40,354 nucleotides of DNA from a virus, in IMG/VR virus record IMGVR_UViG_3300027872_000013, positions 1 to 40,354 of that record; one strand, given 5' to 3'. Each line of letters begins with the position of its first letter. Position 1 is the stretch's first letter. Below are positions 5,691-12,034 of the stretch, one piece after another. The notes below the pieces were generated by a model, which made no database searches, was not told where the DNA came from, and was given only the letters and a program-made list of their open reading frames with translations. The position numbers were made by a program, and so were the translations under genes.

Positions 5691-6273
5691 CCCGGGCGAG
5701 CGCTTTTCCAAAATTCCGCTCCCAGCGTTTCCGTACCGTCTTGTTGACCGTGTCGACAAAGCCAAACCTGGGCTCAATGCGCGCGGTCTGAATGAGCAGG
5801 TAAAGCACCTCGGCGCGTTTGCGTTTGGTGCCTCGCTTGATAATCGCGGGCACGCCCTTTTTGGTTTCGCCTCGGTAGACGTTCTTTTTTTTCAGCTGAG
5901 CCGCCGGGCGACGCCCTTTCGTCAGCACGCGCGTTTTGGCGAGCCGCGCCAGCGCCCCCACCGGCACCGCAATGGCACGGCCTCGAGGCGTCTTGACGCC
6001 GCCAGATTCCTGTAGGGCCATAAACGGGTCGCGCTGCTCAACCGAGCCCCACAGCCGGTTTTTATTTGACGGTTTGACCTGCACGCCACGCACCACCCAC
6101 GGCCGCCGCACCTTGAAACGCTTGGGCAGCTGCTCGCGCACCTCGTCTTGCGCGTCCTTCAGCGTGAGGTTGAGGCCCAGGCTGGTGGCAAAGGGCAGCT
6201 GTTTGGCCTTTAGCGTGCTGAGCGAAAACACCACCTCGGGCACGTTGACCTCGAGGTCGAATGCCGCCGCCAT
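5671..6273 (-). CDS. Minor tail protein Z-like (tail completion), displaced
   Basis: 200-residue protein resembling the lambda gpZ family of tail-completion/neck proteins. Supporting segments are LPKRFKVRRPWVVRGVQV, the RDPFMALQESGGVKTPRG motif around residue 80, a basic middle with KRxAEVLYLL, and the C-terminal RFGFVDTVNKTVRKRWERNF. In lambda, Z lies between FII and U. Here the FII-like and U-like genes abut at 32858 with no gene between, and the Z-like gene sits about 27 kb away beside early genes. It starts with ATG preceded by GGGGG and is preceded by a terminator-like hairpin. Assignment rests on remembered family pattern. Confidence 0.68.
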   Translation of the reverse strand: MAAAFDLEVNVPEVVFSLSTLKAKQLPFATSLGLNLTLKDAQDEVREQLPKRFKVRRPWVVRGVQVKPSNKNRLWGSVEQRDPFMALQESGGVKTPRGRAIAVPVGALARLAKTRVLTKGRRPAAQLKKKNVYRGETKKGVPAIIKRGTKRKRAEVLYLLIQTARIEPRFGFVDTVNKTVRKRWERNFGKALARAIASAR

Positions 6274-6284
6274 CGCGCACCCCC

Positions 6285-6323
6285 AAAAGCGAACCGGCCC
6301 GGGTTGCTGACGCCCGAGCCGGT
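6285..6323 (-). terminator. Hairpin with T4 tail, candidate terminator/attenuator
   Basis: In minus-strand RNA ACCGGCUCGGG (from 6323) pairs with CCCGGGCCGGU (to 6293), with one G-U pair and a 9-nt loop, followed after 5 nt by UUUU. It lies after the early genes that end at 6465 and only some 12 nt before the ATG at 6273. The T run is short, so efficiency is uncertain. Confidence 0.45.
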
Positions 6324-6464
6324 CAATTGCACGTTTTCGCGAACAGGGTTTTTCAAAGCGTTACGCTGCTGCATGTCTCCGAACCTGTAGAAAATGCCCC
6401 GCCGCCAGGCTGTGCGTCAACGGGATTTTTTCGCCCAGGCAAAGTCTATATTTCGATTTCGGGC

Positions 6465-6839
6465 CTAGCTGGTGATTTTCGCGCGATCTGCGCCACTTTC
6501 CCCGTGGAACGTGTCGCCCTTTTTGCGCGCTCGAGCAAACCTGAGCGCCTCGGGCACCGTCACGCGCCACCTGGGCACCGTCCCACGGCCGGCATCGAAG
6601 GCCGCTAGCGCGCCGTCCTCAATCCAACCGCGCACCGTCGCCTTGCTGACCTGCCAGCTAAAAGCCAGGTCGCCGGTGCGCAGCACCAGGCGCGTGAGCG
6701 GCTCGGCGTGCACCAGGGCCGCCTCGAGCCGGTCGGCAATGCTGTGGGCAGGCTCGTGGAAACTGTCGGGGTGTGCGCGCAGGACCTCGACGGCCTCACG
6801 CGCCACGGTGGCCAGGTCCTCGAGCGGTGTGGTGATCAT
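6465..6839 (-). CDS. Helix-turn-helix DNA-binding protein, excisionase/MerR-like
   Basis: 124-residue protein. The C-terminal half (residues about 57-108) has the winged-HTH pattern of excisionase/MerR-type domains: GDLAFSWQVSKATVRGW, then EDGALAAFDAGRGTVPRW and RVTVPEALRFAR. The N-terminal half is helical and acidic and may mediate dimerisation. Start ATG overlaps the upstream stop as ATGA. It could be the recombination directionality factor for the integrase or an early regulator; its distance from int makes the second at least as likely. Confidence 0.7.
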   Translation of the reverse strand: MITTPLEDLATVAREAVEVLRAHPDSFHEPAHSIADRLEAALVHAEPLTRLVLRTGDLAFSWQVSKATVRGWIEDGALAAFDAGRGTVPRWRVTVPEALRFARARKKGDTFHGESGADRAKITS

Positions 6840-7630
6840 GGCGCCACCTGCCGCATGGGCACCTGGCGGTAAACCTTGCCGTGCTCGCGGGTGGTCGAGC
6901 GCGCCAGCCGGATCAAATCAGCGCCGCGTGCGCTCGCAATAATGGCGTCGCCGGGCGTGCGCTCGACGTCCTGCAACAGCCCAAACCAGGCCGCCGGGTC
7001 CGCCGGCACAATGGCCGTAGCCGGCAGGGGCTCGAGCACGTCGATTGATTCCTCGGCGCCTTGGGCCATGAGCACCGGCACCCGCCTGGCCATTAGCCCG
7101 CGTTTTATCAGGGCCTCGGAAAGGGTTTTCCTCGCGCGCTTGATCGCCCACTTGACACCCGCAACGGTAAAACCACTCGCCGGCACCGGCCACAGCCCTG
7201 GGTGCTCGAGCGCGAGCTCGGCCGCCGCCTCGGCGACGTACTCAAAGCTGCGGTCGGTCAAAAGCCAGAGGCCATAAAGCACCCGGTCGCGGGTGTCGAC
7301 CTGGTCAATAGCCAGCTCGAGGTCGGCGAGCTCCACCAGGCCCGACTCGCCGGCGTGTGGGCGACGCGTGGTTTGCACCATGCCGCGCACAACGTACTCG
7401 ACCCGGCATTGCCACACCCACCCGCAGCGCTTGCACCGGTCGACGAAGCCCTGGCCTTTTTTTGCGGGCACCTCGTGGTGCTCGGTGTGGCCGCATTCGC
7501 TGCAGCTGGTCGCTGCCACGTTGCCCTTGATTAAAAACGGGTCCGAACCGCCAGCGGTTTGTTTGCGCGCGGCCAGGCGCCACCACAGCCGCACCGCATC
7601 GTCTGGCCCTTGTAAAACCGTGCGATTCAA
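6836..7630 (-). CDS. Zinc-ribbon protein, possible transcription regulator (antiterminator/sigma-like)
   Basis: 264-residue protein. Cys43, Cys46, Cys66 and Cys69 (CSECGH ... CKRCGW) form a zinc ribbon. Residues about 100-185 are helical, with a segment SFEYVAEAAAE and a later VKWAIKRARKTLSEAL that resembles a recognition helix in sigma-region-4-like or antitermination proteins. Its position downstream of the replication-like gene and upstream of the HTH gene fits a regulator that switches on later genes, but no family match is certain. TTG start overlapping the upstream TGA as TTGA. Confidence 0.55.
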   Translation of the reverse strand: MNRTVLQGPDDAVRLWWRLAARKQTAGGSDPFLIKGNVAATSCSECGHTEHHEVPAKKGQGFVDRCKRCGWVWQCRVEYVVRGMVQTTRRPHAGESGLVELADLELAIDQVDTRDRVLYGLWLLTDRSFEYVAEAAAELALEHPGLWPVPASGFTVAGVKWAIKRARKTLSEALIKRGLMARRVPVLMAQGAEESIDVLEPLPATAIVPADPAAWFGLLQDVERTPGDAIIASARGADLIRLARSTTREHGKVYRQVPMRQVAP

Positions 7631-8478
7631 CCCGCCCCCTGAGCAGCGACCTGTAGCCTACCGCCGCGAAACCCTTTCCGCTTTGCGCGCGATTCAGCGA
7701 TTGCCGCCTCGAGCTCGGCCGGGTCGGGCGGGTCGGGCGGGCTTTCGCGCACCACGTATTGAATGCCCGGACACGGCGACGGTGTCAGCCGTTTGTAATA
7801 GGGCCCGGTGAGCCACTTGTAAAACGTCCGCACCCAGTCGGCTTTTTTTTCGCCCTCGCCAATGTAGTGGTCGGTGAAACGCGCCCATTGCGCGGCCAGC
7901 TCGCGGTCGTCGAGCTCGAGGTGGCTACGGTTACGCCAGGCCTTGACCTGGTCGCGTTGGGCGTCGCTCAACTGCTCAGGGCAAACGGTTTTGGGGGTTG
8001 CTTTTCGAGCACCTGCTCGAGCTCGAGGGCGAGCGGCCGGCGGTGCCGGCGGGCTCTCTCTCTCTCCTCTCCTCTCCTCTCCTCTTTTAGCCGTAGCGAG
8101 GCCCTGTATTTCCGGCCACTTGGCGACCGTTACGACCGTCTGCAGAGAGTCTGCAGAGGCTCTGCAGGGCTCTGCAGAGAGTCTGCAGAGGTCCTGCAGC
8201 TCGAGCTCGCGCAGGATTTTGAGGCCGTGGGGGAATCGGTCACGGCGGGCGAGGTAGCAAACCGACCGCTTGGGCAGGGAAATTATGCCGGTCCTCGAGC
8301 CTGTGCGCTGCAGCATGGCGAGCAGCCGCACGTATGTCCAACACGCATCGGCGCTGCATTCGCCTAGTTTTGGATCGTCTAGAATCTCGGTTAGCAGCCG
8401 GAAATACGGCCGCCGGTCGCTCGGATATTGGCGCCTCGGCATCCCCCCCCCATCGGCGTGGCCCGTCGGCCTGGTCAA
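7627..8478 (-). CDS. Replication-initiator-like protein with intragenic repeats
   Basis: 283-residue protein. The N-terminal 110 residues (YFRLLTEILDDPKLGECS, ACWTYVRLLAMLQ, ISLPKRSVCYLARR, HGLKILRELELQ) resemble the winged-helix N-domain of phage replication proteins (O/DnaT/DnaD-like). A Pro/Arg/Ala-rich linker follows, then a C-terminal helical part (AAQWARFTDHYIGEG, WVRTFYKWLTG). The DNA for the linker contains six CTGCAG sites spaced 10-11 bp and a CTCTC tract. As in lambda O, an origin inside the initiator gene is possible. Start uncertain: TTG 8478 with GAGGAGG 15 nt upstream, or ATG 8442 immediately after a nine-G run. Confidence 0.6.
   Translation of the reverse strand: MTRPTGHADGGGMPRRQYPSDRRPYFRLLTEILDDPKLGECSADACWTYVRLLAMLQRTGSRTGIISLPKRSVCYLARRDRFPHGLKILRELELQDLCRLSAEPCRASADSLQTVVTVAKWPEIQGLATAKRGEERRGERESPPAPPAARPRARAGARKATPKTVCPEQLSDAQRDQVKAWRNRSHLELDDRELAAQWARFTDHYIGEGEKKADWVRTFYKWLTGPYYKRLTPSPCPGIQYVVRESPPDPPDPAELEAAIAESRAKRKGFRGGRLQVAAQGAG
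8054..8086. repeat. CT dinucleotide tract plus four CTCTC/CTCTT pentamers
   Basis: Simple-sequence tract inside the replication-like gene (GGAGA repeats on the coding strand, encoding GEERRGERE). The pentamer unit is not a multiple of three, so slippage would shift the frame. Confidence 0.9.
8140..8199. repeat. Six CTGCAG palindromes phased at 10-11 bp
   Basis: CTGCAG begins at 8140, 8151, 8162, 8172, 8183 and 8194, mostly as TCTGCAGAG units. The spacing is one helical turn. It lies within the replication-initiator-like gene: a candidate iteron cluster/origin. Confidence 0.9.
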
Positions 8479-8511
8479 TCAGCTGTTTTCAAACCTCCTC
8501 GGGTGCACCCG

Positions 8512-8724
8512 TTACGAGGCCGCAGCGACAGGCTCCCAGGTAATCAGCCGCTCGATACTGATTGCCCCACCCGTGTGCCGCTCAATGCGGCGTGACGCGC
8601 CAGCGCCGCACGGGTAGCGGCCACGCACCAGCTGGGAAATGAACCCCTCGCTGTATCCCACCAGGGCAGCAAACTGTTTTTGGGTCAGGCCATGGTCGCG
8701 GCAGTATTGTGAAATCGGGTGCAC
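8512..8724 (-). CDS. Cro/YdaS-like helix-turn-helix repressor
   Basis: 70-residue DNA-binding protein. The fold signature runs HPISQYCRDHGLTQKQF, AALVGYSEGFISQLVRG (turn and recognition helix), then ASRRIERHTGGAISIERL, the typical end of Cro/YdaS-type domains. The GTG at 8724 is chosen as start because it begins just before the domain; a TTG at 8796 would add 24 residues. An inverted repeat TTTGGG-AAA-CCCAAA lies 2 bp upstream of the start. The gene diverges from the promoter at 8855, as expected of a lysis/lysogeny switch. Confidence 0.72.
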   Translation of the reverse strand: MHPISQYCRDHGLTQKQFAALVGYSEGFISQLVRGRYPCGAGASRRIERHTGGAISIERLITWEPVAAAS

Positions 8725-8726
8725 GG

Positions 8727-8741
8727 TTTGGGTTTCCCAAA
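8727..8741. promoter_or_regulatory. Inverted repeat TTTGGG-TTT-CCCAAA, candidate operator
   Basis: Perfect 6-bp arms with a 3-bp centre, 2 bp upstream of the GTG start of the Cro-like gene. It may be an autoregulatory operator, or an RNA hairpin controlling initiation. Confidence 0.45.
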
Positions 8742-8854
8742 TTCGAGCGGCCGAGTCAAGGCGAAACTGCGCTAAATCAGCGGGCGGCGGCCACAAACCC
8801 GAGCTCGAGCTCGCAGGCCCGCCTGGTTTAATTTAGACATTCCTCATTTATCCG

Positions 8855-8884
8855 TTGACACCCGGGCGAGTGCCGGCTTATGGT
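8855..8884 (+). promoter_or_regulatory. Sigma-70-type promoter (TTGACA - 18 bp - TATGGT)
   Basis: Perfect -35 hexamer TTGACA at 8855-8860, 18-bp spacer and TATGGT at 8879-8884. The direction and place fit the rightward operon that starts at 8894 or 9287 and diverge from the Cro-like gene. It is the best promoter match found in the window. Confidence 0.65.
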
Positions 8885-8893
8885 GCGCACGCA

Positions 8894-9277
8894 ATGGTGC
8901 CGCTGACCGCCTGCATCGAAACGGGAGCGCTCGCATTCTCCTGGCGCATCCTGGGCCCCACGCTCGCGGTCGGTATGGTGCTGGGTGCCCTACTCTACCG
9001 TCGTTTTGCACCAGGCCAGGACCGTGGCCTGGTGGTGAGCGCCGGCGAGCTCGGGCGCGTGCATGGTGTGGCGGGATCGACCCGCCCCGGTGCCGCCGTG
9101 CGGAATGACCCGCAGGTGATTGCGGCGGCAAATCGGCGGCCCGCGTGCGACGGCGTGCGCGGGTCGCTAGTACAGCCCTCGAGGCCCTGGCCTCGGATTT
9201 CCAATAGGCGCGTCGGGTGCGACCAGGCAATTTTTGCCCGGGCGTCGACCACGCCCGACGCGCCCGCCAGCCAATAG
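8894..9277 (+). CDS. Doubtful membrane protein at start of rightward operon (127 aa)
   Basis: Frame beginning MVPLTACIETGALAFSW with one transmembrane helix (LAVGMVLGALLYR). The N-terminal half has normal codon use, but the C-terminal half is Arg/Pro/Ser-rich and breaks the genome's in-frame CTC-GAG habit. Near 9109-9207 another frame reads ASTALEALASDFQ, which looks better. A frameshift, a shorter gene or no gene are all possible. The ATG lies only about 3 nt after the predicted transcription start. Confidence 0.35.
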   Translation: MVPLTACIETGALAFSWRILGPTLAVGMVLGALLYRRFAPGQDRGLVVSAGELGRVHGVAGSTRPGAAVRNDPQVIAAANRRPACDGVRGSLVQPSRPWPRISNRRVGCDQAIFARASTTPDAPASQ

Positions 9278-9286
9278 GGGGTAACG

Positions 9287-9667
9287 GTGGCAATTGACAC
9301 GCCCGAATTTGAGCAGCTCGAGCTCGCCAATGTCGGCGAGGGAAAACTCGAGCTGCAATTTCAGGAGGCCGTGCTGCAGGCGTATGCGATTTTTCAGGAA
9401 AGCACCGACGGTGGGCGCTACGAAATCGGCGCCGGTGGTAACCTCGTCTGCAGCATCGACATGCAAGTTTCGCTCGACCTCGACCTTGAATCGCGCACGC
9501 TGACCGTGGGCAGCCGCGTGTCGAAATTCTCGCCGCCGAAACGGAAGCGGATTTATCGGCAGGGCTACATGCGATCCGGCACCGTGCTGGTCGAGCGCGC
9601 CGTGCAGGACGACCTACCCCTGGCCGGCAACGTGCGGCCGATCAGCGCCGAGGAGGGCGCGAGCTAA
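9287..9667 (+). CDS. Conserved-looking early phage protein (126 aa)
   Basis: 126-residue acidic protein starting MAIDTPEFEQLELANVG, no family recognised. The GTG start is preceded by AGGGGGTAAC. It overlaps the DUF2303 gene by one base (TAATG), so the two are probably co-translated. The alternating pattern CSIDMQVSLDLDLESRTLTV suggests a beta-rich middle, and a basic strand SPPKRKRIYRQGY follows. It may act with the DUF2303 protein in early DNA metabolism; this is inferred from adjacency only. Confidence 0.7.
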   Translation: MAIDTPEFEQLELANVGEGKLELQFQEAVLQAYAIFQESTDGGRYEIGAGGNLVCSIDMQVSLDLDLESRTLTVGSRVSKFSPPKRKRIYRQGYMRSGTVLVERAVQDDLPLAGNVRPISAEEGAS

Positions 9668-10509
9668 TGGCGGAAACCGAAACCCCCGACCGCACCGCAC
9701 CGGTTGGATATGCCAGCCAGGTGGTCAATCAGGCACCCGAGGCCTGCGCCGATCTCGTCGACATGGCCGCGCCCAACGGCAAAGGCGCGTTTGTCGCGCT
9801 GCACCAGGATTACAAGCTAGAAAGGCTGCCCGGGCAGCTCCACGGCCGGCGTGGTCACGTTTTCGACGACCTGAGCAGCTTTGCGGCCTGGCTTAATCGC
9901 CACGCGAAACCCGAGCAGGCCGAGGTGTTGCTCGAGGTCGACCGCTGCAAGGCCGTGCTCGACCAGGCGAGCGAAAAGCCCGAAATTGTCAGCTGTGAGC
10001 TCAAGCGGCACCCGACATTTGCCGCCTGGTCGGCGGCCTGGTCTGACGGCCCGCTGACGCAAAAGGCCTTTCACGAGCTCGTGCGAGGCTTTCGGCAATC
10101 GGTTGGCGAATCCGACGAGCTCCTCGCCGCGCTGCGGGTGCTCACGCTGACACGTAAAGGCGAGCTGACCGTAAACATTGACGAAACCGGCACCACGCGA
10201 CTGTACGCGACCACCGAAAAGGCCGACCTGACGGCCAAGCTGCCGCCCGAATTTGTGGTTACCTGCCCGGTTTACCAGGGCATACTCGGCACCGACGGCG
10301 ATTCGCGCCTGTACCGTTTCGAGGTTTTGCTTTCGATTGACGTTGACGGCGCCGCCCCTACGTTTTCGATTGCCTGCCCAGGGCTCGAGGTCGTCACGCA
10401 CGAGGCTCGCCGCGACGCTGCCGCAATGCTCGAGCGCGAGCTCGACGATGGTTTCGAGGTTGGCCTGGGTGCCTTAGAGCACACCACCCGCGAGGTGGTC
10501 GTCGAGTAG
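9667..10509 (+). CDS. DUF2303 family early phage protein
   Basis: 280-residue protein matching my memory of the DUF2303 (YfdQ-like) family: N-terminal region with APNGKGAFVALHQDYKLE, the FDDLSSFAAWLNRHAKPE segment around residue 70, HPTFAAWSAAWSDGPLTQKA, and a C-terminal beta-rich domain ending in conserved LERELDDGF. Members occur in early regions of temperate phages and their role is not established. Second gene of the rightward operon; start overlaps the preceding stop (TAATG). Confidence 0.8.
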   Translation: MAETETPDRTAPVGYASQVVNQAPEACADLVDMAAPNGKGAFVALHQDYKLERLPGQLHGRRGHVFDDLSSFAAWLNRHAKPEQAEVLLEVDRCKAVLDQASEKPEIVSCELKRHPTFAAWSAAWSDGPLTQKAFHELVRGFRQSVGESDELLAALRVLTLTRKGELTVNIDETGTTRLYATTEKADLTAKLPPEFVVTCPVYQGILGTDGDSRLYRFEVLLSIDVDGAAPTFSIACPGLEVVTHEARRDAAAMLERELDDGFEVGLGALEHTTREVVVE

Positions 10510-10514
10510 CTACA

Positions 10515-10551
10515 ATTAAAAAGGCCTCCCCAAAAAAGAGGAGCCAACACC
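10515..10551 (+). promoter_or_regulatory. Leader with a small hairpin over the ribosome binding site
   Basis: GGCCTCC pairs imperfectly with GAGGAGCC across an A-rich loop just before the ATG at 10552, so the Shine-Dalgarno GAGGAG could be partly masked. Short stem; weak evidence. Confidence 0.3.
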
Positions 10552-11067
10552 ATGCGCAGCCTGATTTTTTTCCTCGTGCTATTCGCGGCCGTCGCCGCCC
10601 AGGCCCAAACGTCGCCGCCCTTTCCTGACGTGCCGCTGCGCGCGAGCGCGGGGGTTTTCCCGTTTGCGTGTATGATGCCGGGCGACCTCGACCTGGCCAA
10701 GCTGTGCGCGGTGCGCACCGACCTGGGCGACCCGCTCGAGCTGGGCTGTGTTGAGGCAACCGAGCCAAACAAGGCCGCCGCGCTCGAGGTCACGCTCGAA
10801 ACCACGCCCAGCGCCAACGCTGAAATCCGCTGCTATGCGGTCGACACCGCCGAGAACAAAAGCGACATATCGCCCAATGCGGGCATCGCTGATTTTACGC
10901 CACCCGGCGCGCCAACCGTGATTGACACGCTCTCGATTGCCTGGTGCACCGTGCCCGAGCTCGAGCCGTTGCACCTCGGCCCCGCAGGCGTGCAGGTGGC
11001 GCTAAATCAAATTCGCCTGCGGGCACCCGCGCAGGCCAAGCACCTGGTGCTTGAGGTCATGCCTTGA
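10552..11067 (+). CDS. Secreted Cys-containing protein, possibly fibronectin-III/Ig-like
   Basis: 171-residue protein with a classic Sec signal peptide (MRSLIFFLVLFAAVAAQAQ, cleavage after about residue 19). The mature part has five or so cysteines (FACMMPG, KLCAVR, LGCVEA, IRCYAVD, AWCTVP), consistent with periplasmic disulfides. ALEVTLETT ... IRCYAVDTAENKSDIS ... TPPGAPTV is reminiscent of a fibronectin-III or Ig strand pattern (inference). RBS GAGGAG, 7-8 nt from the ATG. An unusual gene for a phage early operon; it may alter the lysogen's envelope. Confidence 0.7.
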   Translation: MRSLIFFLVLFAAVAAQAQTSPPFPDVPLRASAGVFPFACMMPGDLDLAKLCAVRTDLGDPLELGCVEATEPNKAAALEVTLETTPSANAEIRCYAVDTAENKSDISPNAGIADFTPPGAPTVIDTLSIAWCTVPELEPLHLGPAGVQVALNQIRLRAPAQAKHLVLEVMP

Positions 11068-11396
11068 AACGCCGCGAGATAATCGAGCGCGCAATCCTGT
11101 CGGGGTGCCTCGTCGCCACGCTGGCCTGCATCGTCTACACCGCACACCTACGCGAGCGGCTCGCCGACGCCGAGCGCGCCGTAACGCTCACGCCAGGAGC
11201 CCAGCGGGTAGTTGAGAGCACCTGCAAGGCGGTGAGGCTTTTTCGTCGCGTGCCGGCAGCGTCATGGAATCTCGACCGCTGCGCCGACGAGCTCATAGGC
11301 CGAGGCGGTTACAATATGCTCGAGGACGGCGGCCTAGAGTATTTCAGGCCCTACCGGCGCGGGCGGCCAAGCACCGTTACGCACCGAAATTTGTGA
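11064..11396 (+). CDS. Membrane-anchored small protein (110 aa)
   Basis: N-terminal transmembrane segment (residues about 8-28, AILSGCLVATLACIVYTAHL) followed by a short coiled stretch (LRERLADAERAV) and a soluble domain with conserved-looking Cys pairs. Topology suggests a periplasmic C-terminus. TTG start overlapping the upstream stop as TTGA, so its production is coupled to the secreted protein before it. Organisation resembles an i-spanin, but the true spanin candidates lie elsewhere; function unknown. Confidence 0.65.
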   Translation: MKRREIIERAILSGCLVATLACIVYTAHLRERLADAERAVTLTPGAQRVVESTCKAVRLFRRVPAASWNLDRCADELIGRGGYNMLEDGGLEYFRPYRRGRPSTVTHRNL

Positions 11397-11425
11397 TTGA
11401 CACCCAAAACCAGGAGGTCGGAAAA

Positions 11426-11797
11426 ATGAAAACGTTTGCATTTTTTCTAATGGCTGTCGCTCTGCTGGCATTTGCGCCGGTGGTGGCGACCGCAACACAG
11501 CTCGGCCACGAGGTCGAGGCGGTCGATTCGTTTCCCATACCGACAGCCTACGCGGGTAGCGTAGGCGTCGACGTCGGCGCCATGCTCGAGCTCGAGCCGG
11601 TGCCCGAGCCGGTGGTGGTGGCCCTTCTCCCGCTCGACCGATTGATTTCAGCCGTGGCTGATTTTTTGGGCCTTGACATCAAGGGCTCACGCCGGCGGTC
11701 GTGCGTAGACTCAAAAGGACGCGCGCGCGCGTGTGGCGACGCCCCAGGGCGCAGCGGTGACGCGCCGGGCCACCACAAGGGCGACCCGACCTCCTAG
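11426..11797 (+). CDS. Secreted small protein with basic, Cys-containing C-terminus (123 aa)
   Basis: Sec signal peptide at residues 1-22 (MKTFAFFLMAVALLAFAPVV). The mature chain has a Pro/Glu/Val stretch (LELEPVPEPVVVALLP) and a basic C-terminus with CVDSKGRARACGD and Gly/His/Asp-rich end. The ATG at 11426 follows a perfect AGGAGGT. No family recognised. Third consecutive gene whose product leaves the cytoplasm. Confidence 0.68.
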   Translation: MKTFAFFLMAVALLAFAPVVATATQLGHEVEAVDSFPIPTAYAGSVGVDVGAMLELEPVPEPVVVALLPLDRLISAVADFLGLDIKGSRRRSCVDSKGRARACGDAPGRSGDAPGHHKGDPTS

Positions 11798-11800
11798 CGC

Positions 11801-11995
11801 GTGGCCTGGGCCGACCTGCTCGACAGCGCGCTATGGCTTTTCGAATTCCTCGCGACGACGGCTGCAATTGTCGCGGCCGTGCTGACGTGGGGGCTGGTGG
11901 TGCGCTGGCTCGGTGCGGAAACACGCCGCGCTGACCTGCAGGCCGACGCCCTCGAGGTGGCCCTCAAACCCCACAAAACAAAACCGCCCGGGTAG
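11801..11995 (+). CDS. Small single-pass membrane protein (64 aa)
   Basis: One transmembrane helix (residues about 13-37, FEFLATTAAIVAAVLTWGLV) followed by an amphipathic, charged tail. GTG start 3 nt after the upstream stop. Its stop codon lies within the left arm of the terminator that closes the operon. Size and topology are those of small holin-like or regulatory membrane proteins; no specific role can be assigned. Confidence 0.6.
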   Translation: MAWADLLDSALWLFEFLATTAAIVAAVLTWGLVVRWLGAETRRADLQADALEVALKPHKTKPPG

Positions 11996-12017
11996 TCGAG
12001 CCACCCGGGCGGTTTTT
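11980..12017. terminator. Strong bidirectional rho-independent terminator
   Basis: AAAACCGCCCGGGT (11980-11993) and ACCCGGGCGGTTTT (12003-12016) form a perfect 14-bp stem with a 9-nt loop, ending in T5 on the plus strand and a matching T run on the minus strand. It separates the rightward operon (ends 11995) from the leftward gene ending at 12035. Confidence 0.9.
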
Positions 12018-12034
12018 GCTGCGCTGCGGCGACC

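Noticed and set aside
11400-11425. TTGACA before the gene at 11426 as a promoter
   Set aside because: No -10-like hexamer at proper spacing before the ribosome site.
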